64,000 bases of DNA, taken from contig ONBG01000005.1 of assembly GCA_900316015.1 (NCBI GenBank), positions 3,740 to 67,739 on the forward strand, given 5' to 3'. The notes under the pieces were generated by a model, which saw nothing but the letters and a program-made list of their open reading frames with translations, made no database searches and had not been told where the DNA came from. This document shows, piece after piece, positions 45,367-54,981 of this stretch; position 1 is the stretch's first letter; each line of letters begins with the position of its first letter. This DNA is from an uncultured Prevotella sp. Lineage in GTDB: Bacteria > Bacteroidota > Bacteroidia > Bacteroidales > Bacteroidaceae. A program made the position numbers and the translations under genes.

Positions 45367-46527
45367 ATGACAACACGAAGAGAATTCCTCAAGAAGGCAG
45401 CCTTCGCCACACTGGGTTCCGCCTTTGCCTTGACCCCTATAGAGGCCTTGGGGCTGAAAGGGCTGCAAAAGAAAAATGTGAACATAAACCATCATGGATT
45501 GTCTCACCGGCTGGAGATGAGGTTCTTCCCGTATGAGCTGAAACTGAGGCATGTCTTTACTGTGGCTACTTACTCGCGTACGACTACCCCAGATGTACAG
45601 GTGGAGATCACCTATGATGGAGTGACTGGTTATGGAGAGGCTTCCATGCCGCAGTACTTAGGGCAGACCGTGCAGAGCGTGACTTCCTTCTTGCGGAAGG
45701 TCGACCTAAGCCCTTTCCACGATCCTTTTCAATTAGAGGATATCCTTGCGTACGTGGACAGTCTTTCGCCTGGTGACACGGCTGCCAAGGCGGCTGTGGA
45801 CATCGCCCTTCACGACTTAGTAGGGAAACTGTTGGGTGCCCCGTGGTATAAGATCTGGGGCTTGGACAAAGCCAAGGCTCCTTCTACGACCTTTACCATC
45901 GGCATTGATACGGCAGACGTGGTCAGACAGAAAACGAGAGAGTGCGCTAGCAAGTTTAACATCTTGAAGGTCAAGCTCGGACGTGATAACGACAAGGAGA
46001 TGATAGAGACCATCCGAAGCGTGACCCACCTTCCGATCGCCGTGGATGTCAACCAAGGATGGAAAGACCGCCAGATGGCCTTGGACATGATTTACTGGCT
46101 CAAAGAAAAAGGCATCGTCATGGTAGAGCAACCTATGCCTAAGGAGCAGAAAGATGATATTGCCTGGATTACGGAAAGAAGCCCTCTGCCGATCTTCGCG
46201 GATGAGGCCATTCAACGGCTGAAGGATATCAAAAACGTAGAGGGTGCTTATTCTGGTATCAACATCAAGCTCATGAAGTGCACAGGCTTGCGCGAGGCTT
46301 GGAAGATGCTCAACTATGCCCGCGCCATCGGCATGAAGGTCATGGTGGGCTGTATGACCGAGACTTCTTGCGCGGTCAGTGCTGCTGCCCAACTGTCGCC
46401 GGCTGTTGACTTTGCCGACTTAGACGGCAATCTCCTGATTTCCAATGACAGGTTCAAGGGGATGGAGGTTGTCAAGGGTAAGATCACGCTTCCTGACCGC
46501 CCAGGTATTGGGGTCGTCAAGCTATAG
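45367..46527 (+). CDS. Exported L-Ala-D/L-Glu epimerase (dipeptide epimerase)
   Basis: 386 residues. The N-terminus MTTRREFLKKAAFATLGSAF has a twin-arginine-like signal (RR, then a hydrophobic run with Ala sites), so the enzyme is exported. The enolase-superfamily residues are present: KVKLG (Lys pair), AVDVNQGW (Asp), VEQP (Glu), FADE (Asp), and NIKLMK with the catalytic Lys, followed by DLDGNLL typical of L-Ala-D/L-Glu epimerases. It turns L-Ala-D-Glu released from peptidoglycan into L-Ala-L-Glu for use as an amino-acid source. It is coupled to the NlpC/P60 gene. Confidence 0.87.
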   Translation: MTTRREFLKKAAFATLGSAFALTPIEALGLKGLQKKNVNINHHGLSHRLEMRFFPYELKLRHVFTVATYSRTTTPDVQVEITYDGVTGYGEASMPQYLGQTVQSVTSFLRKVDLSPFHDPFQLEDILAYVDSLSPGDTAAKAAVDIALHDLVGKLLGAPWYKIWGLDKAKAPSTTFTIGIDTADVVRQKTRECASKFNILKVKLGRDNDKEMIETIRSVTHLPIAVDVNQGWKDRQMALDMIYWLKEKGIVMVEQPMPKEQKDDIAWITERSPLPIFADEAIQRLKDIKNVEGAYSGINIKLMKCTGLREAWKMLNYARAIGMKVMVGCMTETSCAVSAAAQLSPAVDFADLDGNLLISNDRFKGMEVVKGKITLPDRPGIGVVKL

Positions 46528-46557
46528 TTGAGGAGGTACCGCGCGTGGGTCGCCATA

Positions 46558-47241
46558 CTATAGGTTGAGGATGAGCCCAAGATTGAGAATGCCTTGCTTG
46601 CCATAGCCTATCTCTACAAATCCGCGCATCCGCTCGCCTCCAGTCTCCACGCCTACGCAGGAGACTTGGTAAGCCAACTTCCACCGATCCTCGTGCTTCT
46701 CCGGATAGAGATGATGGTCGCTGGTCACGTCCAGCCGGTAGTATTGGATGCCCAGCCCTGCCTTAGAGTAGAGCCTGAAGGTGCGACGGTCATACCATGT
46801 GTACATGACTGAGGGGATGGCATAATAGGAACGACTCTTGATGTCTACGTCGGAAGAGGGGACCAGAGTATAGATGATTCCTCCAAAGACATAGTCGAAG
46901 GGCGAATACTCCAAGCTCGCCTTGTATTTCTCATCCCATGGCTGGCGTGCCCAAGTGTCAGCCCCTGCAGCACCAAAAGTACCGCCTATGGCCCAATGCT
47001 TGTGGAAGTGGTAGAGATATTCGGCATGGGCAGAAAATTCCGAGCATGTCAAGTCGCCTCCCCAAGGATTTCTTTCCAAGCCATAGGCTTCAACGTATTG
47101 ATCTAAGATGGATTTCGCATGGCGATCATATCCTATCCCAATTCCGAACCGAATCTCATGCTGGGGTAACTGGCACATTGCCACTAAGGAATAAAATGCA
47201 AATGCCGTGATTGCAAAAAGTCTGGTCGTCTTCTCTTTCAT
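46558..47241 (-). CDS. Outer-membrane beta-barrel protein, function unknown
   Basis: 227 residues with a signal peptide (LFAITAFAFYSLVAMCQ) and alternating aromatic/hydrophobic strands, for example IRFGIGIGYDRHAK, WAIGGTFGAAGAD and LGLGIQYYRL-like segments, ending GILNLGLILNL. The mid-part is acidic and aromatic. No family is recognised. It converges with the epimerase gene, 30 bp apart. A hairpin (47257-47283) lies 16 bp upstream of its start. Confidence 0.65.
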   Translation of the reverse strand: MKEKTTRLFAITAFAFYSLVAMCQLPQHEIRFGIGIGYDRHAKSILDQYVEAYGLERNPWGGDLTCSEFSAHAEYLYHFHKHWAIGGTFGAAGADTWARQPWDEKYKASLEYSPFDYVFGGIIYTLVPSSDVDIKSRSYYAIPSVMYTWYDRRTFRLYSKAGLGIQYYRLDVTSDHHLYPEKHEDRWKLAYQVSCVGVETGGERMRGFVEIGYGKQGILNLGLILNL

Positions 47242-47256
47242 CTTGATTCTGTTTTA

Positions 47257-47283
47257 AATTCCTGACAATAAATGGCAGGAATT
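47257..47283 (-). promoter_or_regulatory. Hairpin just upstream of the outer-membrane protein gene
   Basis: AATTCCTG (47257-47264) and CAGGAATT (47276-47283) are an 8-bp stem with an 11-nt loop, 16 bp before the ATG at 47241 on the minus strand. In the leader it could modulate translation; it could also be chance in this AT-rich stretch. Confidence 0.3.
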
Positions 47284-47403
47284 CAAAAAGCTTGCATGTG
47301 CCAGCAGACTTTTTTACTCTTTATCCCTATCAATGCCTTCGACTCCATGTACCATCTCCATTGGTTAAAGTACAGGTTCCCACAGAGTCAATAATGAGCC
47401 TGA

Positions 47404-47797
47404 CTAGAACCAGCCAATAAGTATTCTTTCTCAGAAGTGGCAGCTAATTGGACATTCCTTTGCCTGGGATTGTCCCTTCTGGGGAAAGGCATCCAGCAGC
47501 GGATGGTCTCTCCTGCGGGCACTTCGTCTGCGCGTACAACTATTGTGTACCCGTCTCTTGAAGGTCTTAGGCTCAGCCAGGCACAAGCTGTCTTGGGGAG
47601 CTTCGGCTATGATGCGGGGTAGGTTTTCCTTGTCCGCATTCTCACTGCCCGACAGGCTGCTTTTCCCCGTCGATCACTCGCACTTCTAAGTCTCCAGCCC
47701 TTTCCCAGGTTTCTATCTGCGAGTCAGAAACGTTGAGGATATACTTTCGAATGTAATCCACTACCACAGGAGGATTGGCAATAAAATGAAGGAATCA
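47404..47797 (-). pseudogene. Transglutaminase-like protein remnant, frameshifted
   Basis: Three minus-strand frames carry consecutive pieces of one protein. From about 47797 the frame reads FIANPPVVVDYIRKYILNV, then DLEVRVIDGEKQ, as in the N-terminus of Bacteroidota transglutaminase-like exported proteins. After a shift it continues ENLPRIIAEAPQDSLCLAEP near 47585-47640, and after another shift VVRADEVPAGETIRCWMPFP near 47480-47545, a well-known part of the same family. It stops at a TGA soon after 47404. Neither the start, the signal peptide nor the catalytic Cys region is present. At least two frameshifts and both ends missing make this a pseudogene. Confidence 0.7.
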
Positions 47798-47865
47798 TTG
47801 TGATGTAATTTTGTGCTTTGTGCAAATAAACTATCAAAATGTATGGTTGTTTGTCAAATTTATAA

Positions 47866-47873
47866 TATCTTTG
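47866..47873 (+). promoter_or_regulatory. -7 box of the second ECF sigma gene
   Basis: TATCTTTG fits TAnnTTTG and lies 10 bp before the ATG at 47884, so the transcript has a very short leader. A TTTG at 47850-47853 is too close (12 bp) to be a standard -33 box. Confidence 0.5.
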
Positions 47874-47883
47874 CCATTGTTAT

Positions 47884-48477
47884 ATGTTCATTAGCGTGAG
47901 AGATGAGAGTACATTGGCACAAAAGTTACATGAGGGAGATCTAAAATCTTTTCAATGGATTTATGAAAACTATTATGAAATTTTGTGCCGTTTCGCTTTT
48001 CGTTTCACTCAGGATCATGGTTCTGCGGAAGAAATTGTTGATGATGTCATGTTCAGTCTTTGGGATCATCATGAGGATGTTGTGATCACGCAATTTAGGC
48101 CTTATCTTTTTCGTGCCGTTAGGAATCTCTGTATAAATCATTTGAAATCTGTTGCCGTAAGATTCTATTCTGCTAAGAATATTTCAGTAGACGAAGATGA
48201 AAAATTCCTTAATAGCCTTTTCCAGAATGATGAGCATCCCCTTGGTATTCTTTTGGAAAAAGAATTAGAGATACATTTCCAACAGGCTATCCATGAGCTT
48301 CCAGCAGAATGTAGACGCGTATTCTTAATGAGTAGATCGGAATGTTTAACTTATGAGGAAATAGCGCAGGAACTTGGTATTTCTGTCAATACGGTTAAAT
48401 ACCACATGAAAAATGCTTTGAGGATATTGTCTAAGGAAATGGGACGTTACCTTATTCTATTATTAGCATTGATATAA
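47884..48477 (+). CDS. ECF RNA polymerase sigma factor of the amino-sugar locus
   Basis: 197 residues. Region 2 runs at about 12-80 (GDLKSFQWIYENYYEILCRF, SAEEIVDDVMFSLWDHHED) and region 4 at about 140-190 (LPAECRRVFLMSRSECLTYE, AQELGISVNTVKYHM). It lies 71 bp before its FecR partner and directly upstream of the STN-bearing SusC gene, the classic sigma-antisigma-receptor order. It should activate the operon from 49727 on. Confidence 0.93.
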   Translation: MFISVRDESTLAQKLHEGDLKSFQWIYENYYEILCRFAFRFTQDHGSAEEIVDDVMFSLWDHHEDVVITQFRPYLFRAVRNLCINHLKSVAVRFYSAKNISVDEDEKFLNSLFQNDEHPLGILLEKELEIHFQQAIHELPAECRRVFLMSRSECLTYEEIAQELGISVNTVKYHMKNALRILSKEMGRYLILLLALI

Positions 48478-48548
48478 CTTTTTTCTCGTTTTGATAGAAA
48501 AAATAAACTGATTGACTACCCATCCTTTTTCTAAACTTGACTATAAGT

Positions 48549-49538
48549 ATGATGACAGGCAATTTTGACATAGACAAACTTGTCGGCTTTTATCTTGATG
48601 GTAGTATCAAGGAAGACGACTTTGAAACGTTGAAGCAATGGACTTCAGCTTCAGAGGAGAACAAATCATATGTAAGGAACATTATAGAAATGTATTTCTC
48701 GCTCATGGTGCAGTCGGATAAAACCTATTATAATAAACTGGCTGCATTCAGACGTCTTGAGGATCATATTCAAGAGACTAAAGCCCAATCTCCTTTCAAA
48801 TGGAAAATATTCGTGTCAACAATAGCTGCTACTATCCTTTTCTTGCTTATACCTTTTACTTTGTATGACCAACATCGTCAACATCAAATGAATGATGTTA
48901 CCACATTAAAGGTCCCTGATGGATCTCAGTTGAGTTGTGTGCTCCCTGATGGGACAAAAATAACATTAAATTCGGGATCCGAGTTGAGCTATAGCCGTGG
49001 TTTCGGTATTGTAAACCGAGATATTAGAATGAAAGGAGAAGGCTATTTTGACGTCGTGCATAAGGAGGATATCCCATTTACGATAAATTCTAACTACATG
49101 AAGATGACAGACCTTGGTACGAAATTTTATTTTCGTGATTATAGCAATGAGACTTGTATCCGTGTTCGACTTGTTGATGGTAAGGTTTCTGTGCACAATA
49201 ATATGATTAAAACAGATGATGTTTTTTTAAATCCAGGTGAGATCTTGATTTTGGATAAGGCAACTGGTAAAATAACAACTACAATAGCGAACAAAGTTGC
49301 TCAGCAACAAGATGACTTAAACTTGATAGAGTTTGATAATTTGCCCCTTGCGCAGATTGCGGAAATCCTTTCTCGCATGTATGGCGTGAAGTTAAGTATC
49401 GTTCCTACATCTCAAAACAAGAGATTCTATGGGAGTTTTAATAGGAAAACGGATACTTTTCAAGATGTGTTGGACAATCTCGTTTCTACCAAACGTTTAC
49501 ATTATAAACGATTAAAAGGTCAATATCTACTCTATTAA
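48549..49538 (+). CDS. FecR-type anti-sigma factor of the amino-sugar locus
   Basis: 329 residues; ATG at 48549 is used (a second ATG follows directly, and the frame also has an unlikely TTG). A membrane helix at about 89-105 (FVSTIAATILFLLIPF) separates a cytosolic sigma-binding part from the periplasmic FecR domain (LPDGTKITLNSGSELSYSRG, GEGYFDVVHK, MTDLGTKFYFRDYSNETC). The DUF4974-like C-terminus reads LAQIAEILSRMYGVKLSIV. It transmits the signal from SusC at 49727. Confidence 0.92.
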   Translation: MMTGNFDIDKLVGFYLDGSIKEDDFETLKQWTSASEENKSYVRNIIEMYFSLMVQSDKTYYNKLAAFRRLEDHIQETKAQSPFKWKIFVSTIAATILFLLIPFTLYDQHRQHQMNDVTTLKVPDGSQLSCVLPDGTKITLNSGSELSYSRGFGIVNRDIRMKGEGYFDVVHKEDIPFTINSNYMKMTDLGTKFYFRDYSNETCIRVRLVDGKVSVHNNMIKTDDVFLNPGEILILDKATGKITTTIANKVAQQQDDLNLIEFDNLPLAQIAEILSRMYGVKLSIVPTSQNKRFYGSFNRKTDTFQDVLDNLVSTKRLHYKRLKGQYLLY

Positions 49539-49641
49539 TGACGTGATCATATCACCATATAATAAGTTTGTATCATTCATTAAAAATTTGAAGTCATGGA
49601 AAGGAAAAAATTAACGCCAGTTTAGTTTGGCACACTATGGG

Positions 49642-49683
49642 TACGCAATGGGCACGAATATAATCTTGACTTGTCATTGCGTA
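49642..49683. promoter_or_regulatory. 9-bp inverted repeat before the second SusC gene
   Basis: TACGCAATG (49642-49650) and CATTGCGTA (49675-49683) are perfect complements 24 bp apart, in the 188-bp gap between FecR and SusC. It could be the binding site of a regulator or a leader hairpin. No TAnnTTTG promoter is seen here, in line with ECF control. Confidence 0.45.
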
Positions 49684-49726
49684 GGATTTATTCACAAAAA
49701 AGATAATCTAAAAAAAATGAAAAGCT

Positions 49727-52700
49727 ATGAGTAGATTTAACAAGAAAGTAGCAATAGTGATGTCTTTGTGTCTTATGTGCAGTCTTGCTTCATTCGCCCA
49801 GCATATTACGCTCAATGCAAGCAACATCACCGTTAAACAAGCTATGAATAGATTACAAAGGGCTTCGGGATATTCATTCGTTTTTTATAGTTCCGATGTG
49901 AACACCTCTAAAAAGGTGAGTATCAATGCAGAAAATGAACCTTTGGCGCAAGTAATAGACCAGATCTTAACCGGTCAGGACTTAACCTATCAGATTAAGG
50001 GAAAATCTATCGTTATCAGTAAAAAGGAGACTTCCCCCCAGTCTTCAACAGCGATAAATCGAAAGGAGAATAAAAGCTCAAAAGCGGTACAGGGTTGCGT
50101 TATCGATTCAAACGGCGATCCTATCATAGGGGCTTCTATAGTCATTAAAGGAAGAAGGGCACAGGGTACAATAACGGATGCAGAGGGCCATTTCATGCTA
50201 ACAAATGTTCCGAATAATGGTTCTCTTGAAATCTCTTATGTAGGCTTCTCTACTGTTGAGATTCCGGTTCATGGAAAGACCTCATTTGAAATAACCATGA
50301 AAGAAGATGCCAAGGAATTGGATGAAGTGGTAGCAATAGGTTATGGTACACAAAGGAAAATAACATTGACTGGCTCTACCGCCAGTACAACAGGCAAGGC
50401 TTTGGAAGCAAATTCTTCTGTTAACCTTTCACAAGGTCTTGCTGGTCGTCTCTCAGGTGTTATCATCAATAACCGCTCTGGCGAGCCAGGTAAAGATGAT
50501 GCAATAATGTACATTCGCGGTCGTAGTACTTTAGGGAATAATAATCCATTGATTATCATTGATGGTATTGCCGGTCGTGATGCGGAGTTCAGTCGTTTAT
50601 CTCCTGATGAAATAGAAAGCGTTACTGTCTTGAAAGATGCATCCGCAGCAATTTATGGCTCACGTTCAGCAAATGGAGTTATCCTTGTGACTACGAAGAG
50701 GGGTACGAATAGTGGCAAGCCGACTATTGACTTTACCTATGATTTGGGACTCCAGCAACCAACTCGTTTGCCTGATATGGCAGATGCCATTCAATACGCT
50801 AAAGCAGTAAATGCTTCTAATGCTATTGATGGGGAAGGTCCACGTTATACAGACGAGGACATCCAAAAATTTGCAGACGGGAGTGACCCTATTCTTTTTC
50901 CTAATACGGATTGGTATGACGAAGTGATTAAAAATTTGTCAATTCAGCATAAGTATGGAGTGACTGCGCGTGGTGGTACGAGCCGATTTAACTATTTTGC
51001 TTCTTTAAATGGGCAGTACCAGGATGGTATCTATCGCAAGAGTGCCACCAATTATAAGCAGTATAATATGCGCACTAACCTTGATTTTATGATCACAGAC
51101 TGGTTGAAAATCGGCTTCGATATGTCCGCTCGAGAGCAGCATAAGAACTATTCTGCTTTCCCCAGTGATGATTCTGGAATTTTTTACGTTACTCAGCGTG
51201 CACTTCCTACAGGTGCCCCCTATTATCCTGATGGGCGACTCAGAGGTGGACTGAATCCTGCCATAATGGTACAGTCAACCACTGGTTATGACAAGACCAC
51301 CATTCATTCTCTGAATACAACGTTAACAGGAAGCATTGATCTTAACAAATGGGTTAAAGGTCTTACTCTGACAGGTCATCTTGCTTATGATAAAAATAAT
51401 AGTTTTGGCAAGAACTGGAAAACTCCTTGGAATTATTGGACTTATGATGAGGTGTCAAAGACTTTCACAGAGCAAACTTCAACTTATTGGCCATCCGCCC
51501 AGTTGGATGAATCCTATGTAGGTTGGCATCGTTTAACTTTAAATGGTCAGATCAACTATGATCGCCTATTATTTAATTCTCATCATGTCAACTTAATGTT
51601 TGGCGCAGAACAGAGTGAATACCATCTTGACAGATTCAGTGCTGGCAGATCGCACTTTGGGAGTGATGCTTTAGATCAGTTGTTCGCAGGTGATGCTGAC
51701 CATACATACTGGAGCAATACAGGAAGTGCAAATGAAACTGCTCGCCGTTCATTCTTCGGTCGTGTAAACTATGATTACCTGAGCAAATATCTCATCTCAT
51801 TCATCTGCCGTTGGGATGGGTCCGAGAATTTCCCAAAAGGAAAGCGATGGGGATTCTTCCCTGGGGTATCTGCAGGCTGGCGTATTAGTGAGGAAAAATT
51901 TGTAAAAGACAAATGGGGAAGTTGGTTGTCTAACCTAAAGTTACGAGCTTCTTATGGTGAACAGGGTAATGATAATATTGATCCGTTCCAATATATGACT
52001 ACGTACAGCTATTCCACCTCTTCTTGGTATAGAACAAATTATATTACGATGCTAAATGGTGCTGATGCCAATATTATCGTCCCAGGTGTGGTTGGTAATC
52101 CTGATGTTACGTGGGAAGTTGCTAAGACTTGGAATATAGGCCTTGATGGCGATATTCTCAATGGATTGTTCAATTGGGAAATAGAATTCTTCCATACATC
52201 TCGGTCAAATATTCTTGTCACCCGTAATGCTTCTGTTCCTTCTTATACAGGTCTGACCTCCTTGCCTGACGAGAATATCGGTAAAGTTACCAATCATGGA
52301 TTTGAATTGCAACTGGGTCATCAGAAGCGTATCAATAAGGATTTTCTTTATAGTATAAAAGCTAATTTCCTCTATGCAAAGAATAAAATTGTTTACATGG
52401 ATGAAACTCCATGGGGTGAAGGTCATGAGTATTTAAATGCTACGGGACATCCGATGGGATCCCATCTCTATTATCATGTCATTGGAATTAATAAAACGCA
52501 GGATGACCTGACAAAATATCCCCAGATCTCTGGTGCCACATTGGGAGAATTCATTTATGAAGATATCGATGGAGATGGAAAGATCACCTCTTACGACCGA
52601 AAACGTGATGACTTAACAGCAGTTCCTCAGATCGTCTTTGGTACCACGTTCAACGCTCAATGGAAAAACTTTGATATTACAATGCTGTTGCAAGGGCAGG

Positions 52701-53074
52701 CACGTGCACATTTCTATGATGCTCCTTTGATCGACTGGCGCTTTAGCAACATCTATGCAAAGGCTGCAAAGAAAGCTTGGACTCTGGATCGTCCTGATTC
52801 TAATTATCCACGTATTGGACAGAGACATGGCAGTGCAGACTATTGGGCTAAGAACGCATCTTTTATCCGTCTGAAAAATGTAGAAATAGGCTATACATTG
52901 CCGAAGACATGGCTGGCACCTATAGGCGTAACAGCATGCCGCATTTATGTTGCAGGTTATAATCTGCTCACCTTCAGTGGACTTAAGGATGTCGATCCAG
53001 AGAATAGTGATGAAGAAACCCAAACTTATCCTCAGACTCGTGTCTATAATTTTGGTATTAAAATAACTTTCTAA
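49727..53074 (+). CDS. SusC-like TonB-dependent receptor with STN domain (amino-sugar locus)
   Basis: 1115 residues with a signal peptide (MSRFNKKVAIVMSLCLMCSL...), an STN domain at about 25-100 (TVKQAMNRLQRASGYSFVFY), a regulatory-like domain (VIDSNGDPIIGASIVIKG), a plug and a barrel ending TRVYNFGIKITF. An upstream ATG at 49717 leads to a stop after five codons, so 49727 is the start. It imports the substrate of this locus, likely with the SusD protein encoded 12 bp on, and signals to the FecR protein upstream. Confidence 0.93.
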   Translation: MSRFNKKVAIVMSLCLMCSLASFAQHITLNASNITVKQAMNRLQRASGYSFVFYSSDVNTSKKVSINAENEPLAQVIDQILTGQDLTYQIKGKSIVISKKETSPQSSTAINRKENKSSKAVQGCVIDSNGDPIIGASIVIKGRRAQGTITDAEGHFMLTNVPNNGSLEISYVGFSTVEIPVHGKTSFEITMKEDAKELDEVVAIGYGTQRKITLTGSTASTTGKALEANSSVNLSQGLAGRLSGVIINNRSGEPGKDDAIMYIRGRSTLGNNNPLIIIDGIAGRDAEFSRLSPDEIESVTVLKDASAAIYGSRSANGVILVTTKRGTNSGKPTIDFTYDLGLQQPTRLPDMADAIQYAKAVNASNAIDGEGPRYTDEDIQKFADGSDPILFPNTDWYDEVIKNLSIQHKYGVTARGGTSRFNYFASLNGQYQDGIYRKSATNYKQYNMRTNLDFMITDWLKIGFDMSAREQHKNYSAFPSDDSGIFYVTQRALPTGAPYYPDGRLRGGLNPAIMVQSTTGYDKTTIHSLNTTLTGSIDLNKWVKGLTLTGHLAYDKNNSFGKNWKTPWNYWTYDEVSKTFTEQTSTYWPSAQLDESYVGWHRLTLNGQINYDRLLFNSHHVNLMFGAEQSEYHLDRFSAGRSHFGSDALDQLFAGDADHTYWSNTGSANETARRSFFGRVNYDYLSKYLISFICRWDGSENFPKGKRWGFFPGVSAGWRISEEKFVKDKWGSWLSNLKLRASYGEQGNDNIDPFQYMTTYSYSTSSWYRTNYITMLNGADANIIVPGVVGNPDVTWEVAKTWNIGLDGDILNGLFNWEIEFFHTSRSNILVTRNASVPSYTGLTSLPDENIGKVTNHGFELQLGHQKRINKDFLYSIKANFLYAKNKIVYMDETPWGEGHEYLNATGHPMGSHLYYHVIGINKTQDDLTKYPQISGATLGEFIYEDIDGDGKITSYDRKRDDLTAVPQIVFGTTFNAQWKNFDITMLLQGQARAHFYDAPLIDWRFSNIYAKAAKKAWTLDRPDSNYPRIGQRHGSADYWAKNASFIRLKNVEIGYTLPKTWLAPIGVTACRIYVAGYNLLTFSGLKDVDPENSDEETQTYPQTRVYNFGIKITF

Positions 53075-53086
53075 AGAATTTGCCTT

Positions 53087-54907
53087 ATGAAAAGATATAT
53101 TTTGCTATGTAGTGTCGCTGTTGCTTTCTTGTTCAGTGCATGTTCTGATGAGTTCCTGGACAAGAAGCCATTAACAACATTATCAGAAGATGATGTGTTT
53201 TCAAATGCAGCTTTATTAGAAGATTATGTGAACAGTTTCTATACTGTTGTCCCTGATCCATTTACAGAGGGCAATATTGCTGCAATCACAGATGAGGCTT
53301 TCTTCCGTTATGGTGGTTCTTCGACCAATTTCGTCGAAAGAGGGCAGATGACGCCAGATAAAGTTATGTATGATTATGAAGGTGGGTATTCTCATAACAG
53401 TAGGACTACGTTCTTAAATATTTGGAACCGCGCTTATACCGGAATCAGGAACATGAACCATGTATTGTCTCGTATAGATGATTGCACTTTCCTTTCGGAC
53501 GAAAAGAAAAGGCAATTAAAGGGGGAAACCTATTTCTTCCGTGCGTGGGCGTATGGGAATCTTGTTGAACGCTTTGGAGGTGTTCCCTTAATCACTAAAC
53601 TTTATCAAGTACAGGATACCTTTGGCGTCAAGCGTAGTACAATTGATGAATGTACAGAGTTTATCCTAAATGATCTTCATGCAGCAGAGAGTCTATTAGT
53701 TGACAAATCTATAGAACTTGGACGTGTTAGTAAGGATGTTTGCTTAGCTTATGAGTCACGTTACACCCTGATGGTTGCCAGAAAGTTCTTTAATGACCCA
53801 GATAACCCTTCCGATAATTTTGTGCATGGGAAGTATGACAAGGCAAAATGGACCCGTGCCTTGAATGCTGCCAAGGCAATTGTAGAACGTGCCGATAAGG
53901 ATGGCGCATATTCGTTAAGCACTTATGACGATTATTGGAAGAATGTAAATTGTCCGGAAGTAATTTGGGGAAAATTCTTCTCCACAACTGCAGGCGATAA
54001 AGCTCAATTATACTATTCTCCAACATATTTTAATGGTTGGACATCTTGTGAGCCATGCGAAGCTTTAATGTTGGACTATGAAATGGCAGCAACTGGCTTG
54101 AAGCCTTTTGAAGAAGGCTCAGGATATGACCCACATAAGCCGTGGATGGGTCGTGATCCCCGTTTCTATAAGACGATCTTGTATTCCGATTGCATATTCC
54201 GCGATTCTGTTTTCGATAATCATTATTACATTGATCAAAATGGAAAGCGTATTGCAAGAGGTTTGTTTTGGAGAAATGAGAGCGATGATACTGGATATGG
54301 TCTCCGGAAATGGCATATAGAAACTGCAGATATCTCAGAGACAGAAAATACAACGATTATGTTTCCATGGATTCGCCTTGCTGAAATGTACTTAAATTAT
54401 GCAGAGGCAGCTTATGAATGTGGTGATGAAGCTACGTGCCGTAAGTATCTGAACAAAGTTCGTTCACGCTCCGATGTTCAAATGCCTCCTGTTACGGATA
54501 CAGGAACCTCCTTGTTTGATAGGATTGTCAATGAACGAAGAGTGGAACTTGCATTTGAACCCTTCAGATATTTTGATCTACGTCAATGGAAACTGGCACC
54601 TTTTTATGAGAACATTCCTGCAATGGGTTGTGTCGTAGTAGAATATCCCGACCATTCTTTACAATACCGTATTGCACAAGTAAAAGGATCCGAAACTAAG
54701 GAAAATATAGGAACTAATTGGGTCTATCAGCCTGGATATACCTACGACTATTCGTATAGAGGGAAGACCTATACCATAGATTACGGCTATTGCCACAGTA
54801 TGCAGGGGACTCAGAAAAAGTTTACCAATAAACAATATCTCTATCCTATCCCTCAAAATGAAATTACGAAGAGTGAGGGTAGTTTGGAGCAAAATCCAGA
54901 TTATTAA
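53087..54907 (+). CDS. SusD/RagB-family lipoprotein (amino-sugar locus)
   Basis: 606 residues with a lipoprotein signal (LFSACSDEFLDKKPLTTLSE). The helical TPR-like part has the family motif KGETYFFRAWAYGNLVERFG, and the C-terminal half RIVNERRVELAFEPFRYFDL. A Tyr-rich extra segment (YDYSYRGKTYTIDYGY) lies near the end. It is the surface binding partner of SusC. It is longer than the protein of the first locus (555). Confidence 0.92.
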   Translation: MKRYILLCSVAVAFLFSACSDEFLDKKPLTTLSEDDVFSNAALLEDYVNSFYTVVPDPFTEGNIAAITDEAFFRYGGSSTNFVERGQMTPDKVMYDYEGGYSHNSRTTFLNIWNRAYTGIRNMNHVLSRIDDCTFLSDEKKRQLKGETYFFRAWAYGNLVERFGGVPLITKLYQVQDTFGVKRSTIDECTEFILNDLHAAESLLVDKSIELGRVSKDVCLAYESRYTLMVARKFFNDPDNPSDNFVHGKYDKAKWTRALNAAKAIVERADKDGAYSLSTYDDYWKNVNCPEVIWGKFFSTTAGDKAQLYYSPTYFNGWTSCEPCEALMLDYEMAATGLKPFEEGSGYDPHKPWMGRDPRFYKTILYSDCIFRDSVFDNHYYIDQNGKRIARGLFWRNESDDTGYGLRKWHIETADISETENTTIMFPWIRLAEMYLNYAEAAYECGDEATCRKYLNKVRSRSDVQMPPVTDTGTSLFDRIVNERRVELAFEPFRYFDLRQWKLAPFYENIPAMGCVVVEYPDHSLQYRIAQVKGSETKENIGTNWVYQPGYTYDYSYRGKTYTIDYGYCHSMQGTQKKFTNKQYLYPIPQNEITKSEGSLEQNPDY

Positions 54908-54981
54908 GTTTTCGAATCATGGGGATAGGTAGATCCTTTGCCTGTCCCCATGTTATCCAACATCAATTCTATTATAAGCAT

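Larger units (their letters stand above)
47242..47883. other. 642-bp gap between the outer-membrane protein and the second ECF gene
   Basis: It holds the transglutaminase remnant and, at the right end, the promoter of the second sigma gene. No other coding signal is seen; a short plus-strand frame at 47437-47622 is antisense to the remnant. Confidence 0.6.

Noticed and set aside
47437-47622. Plus-strand ORF of 61 codons
   Set aside because: It is antisense to the frameshifted transglutaminase-like remnant, which explains it.
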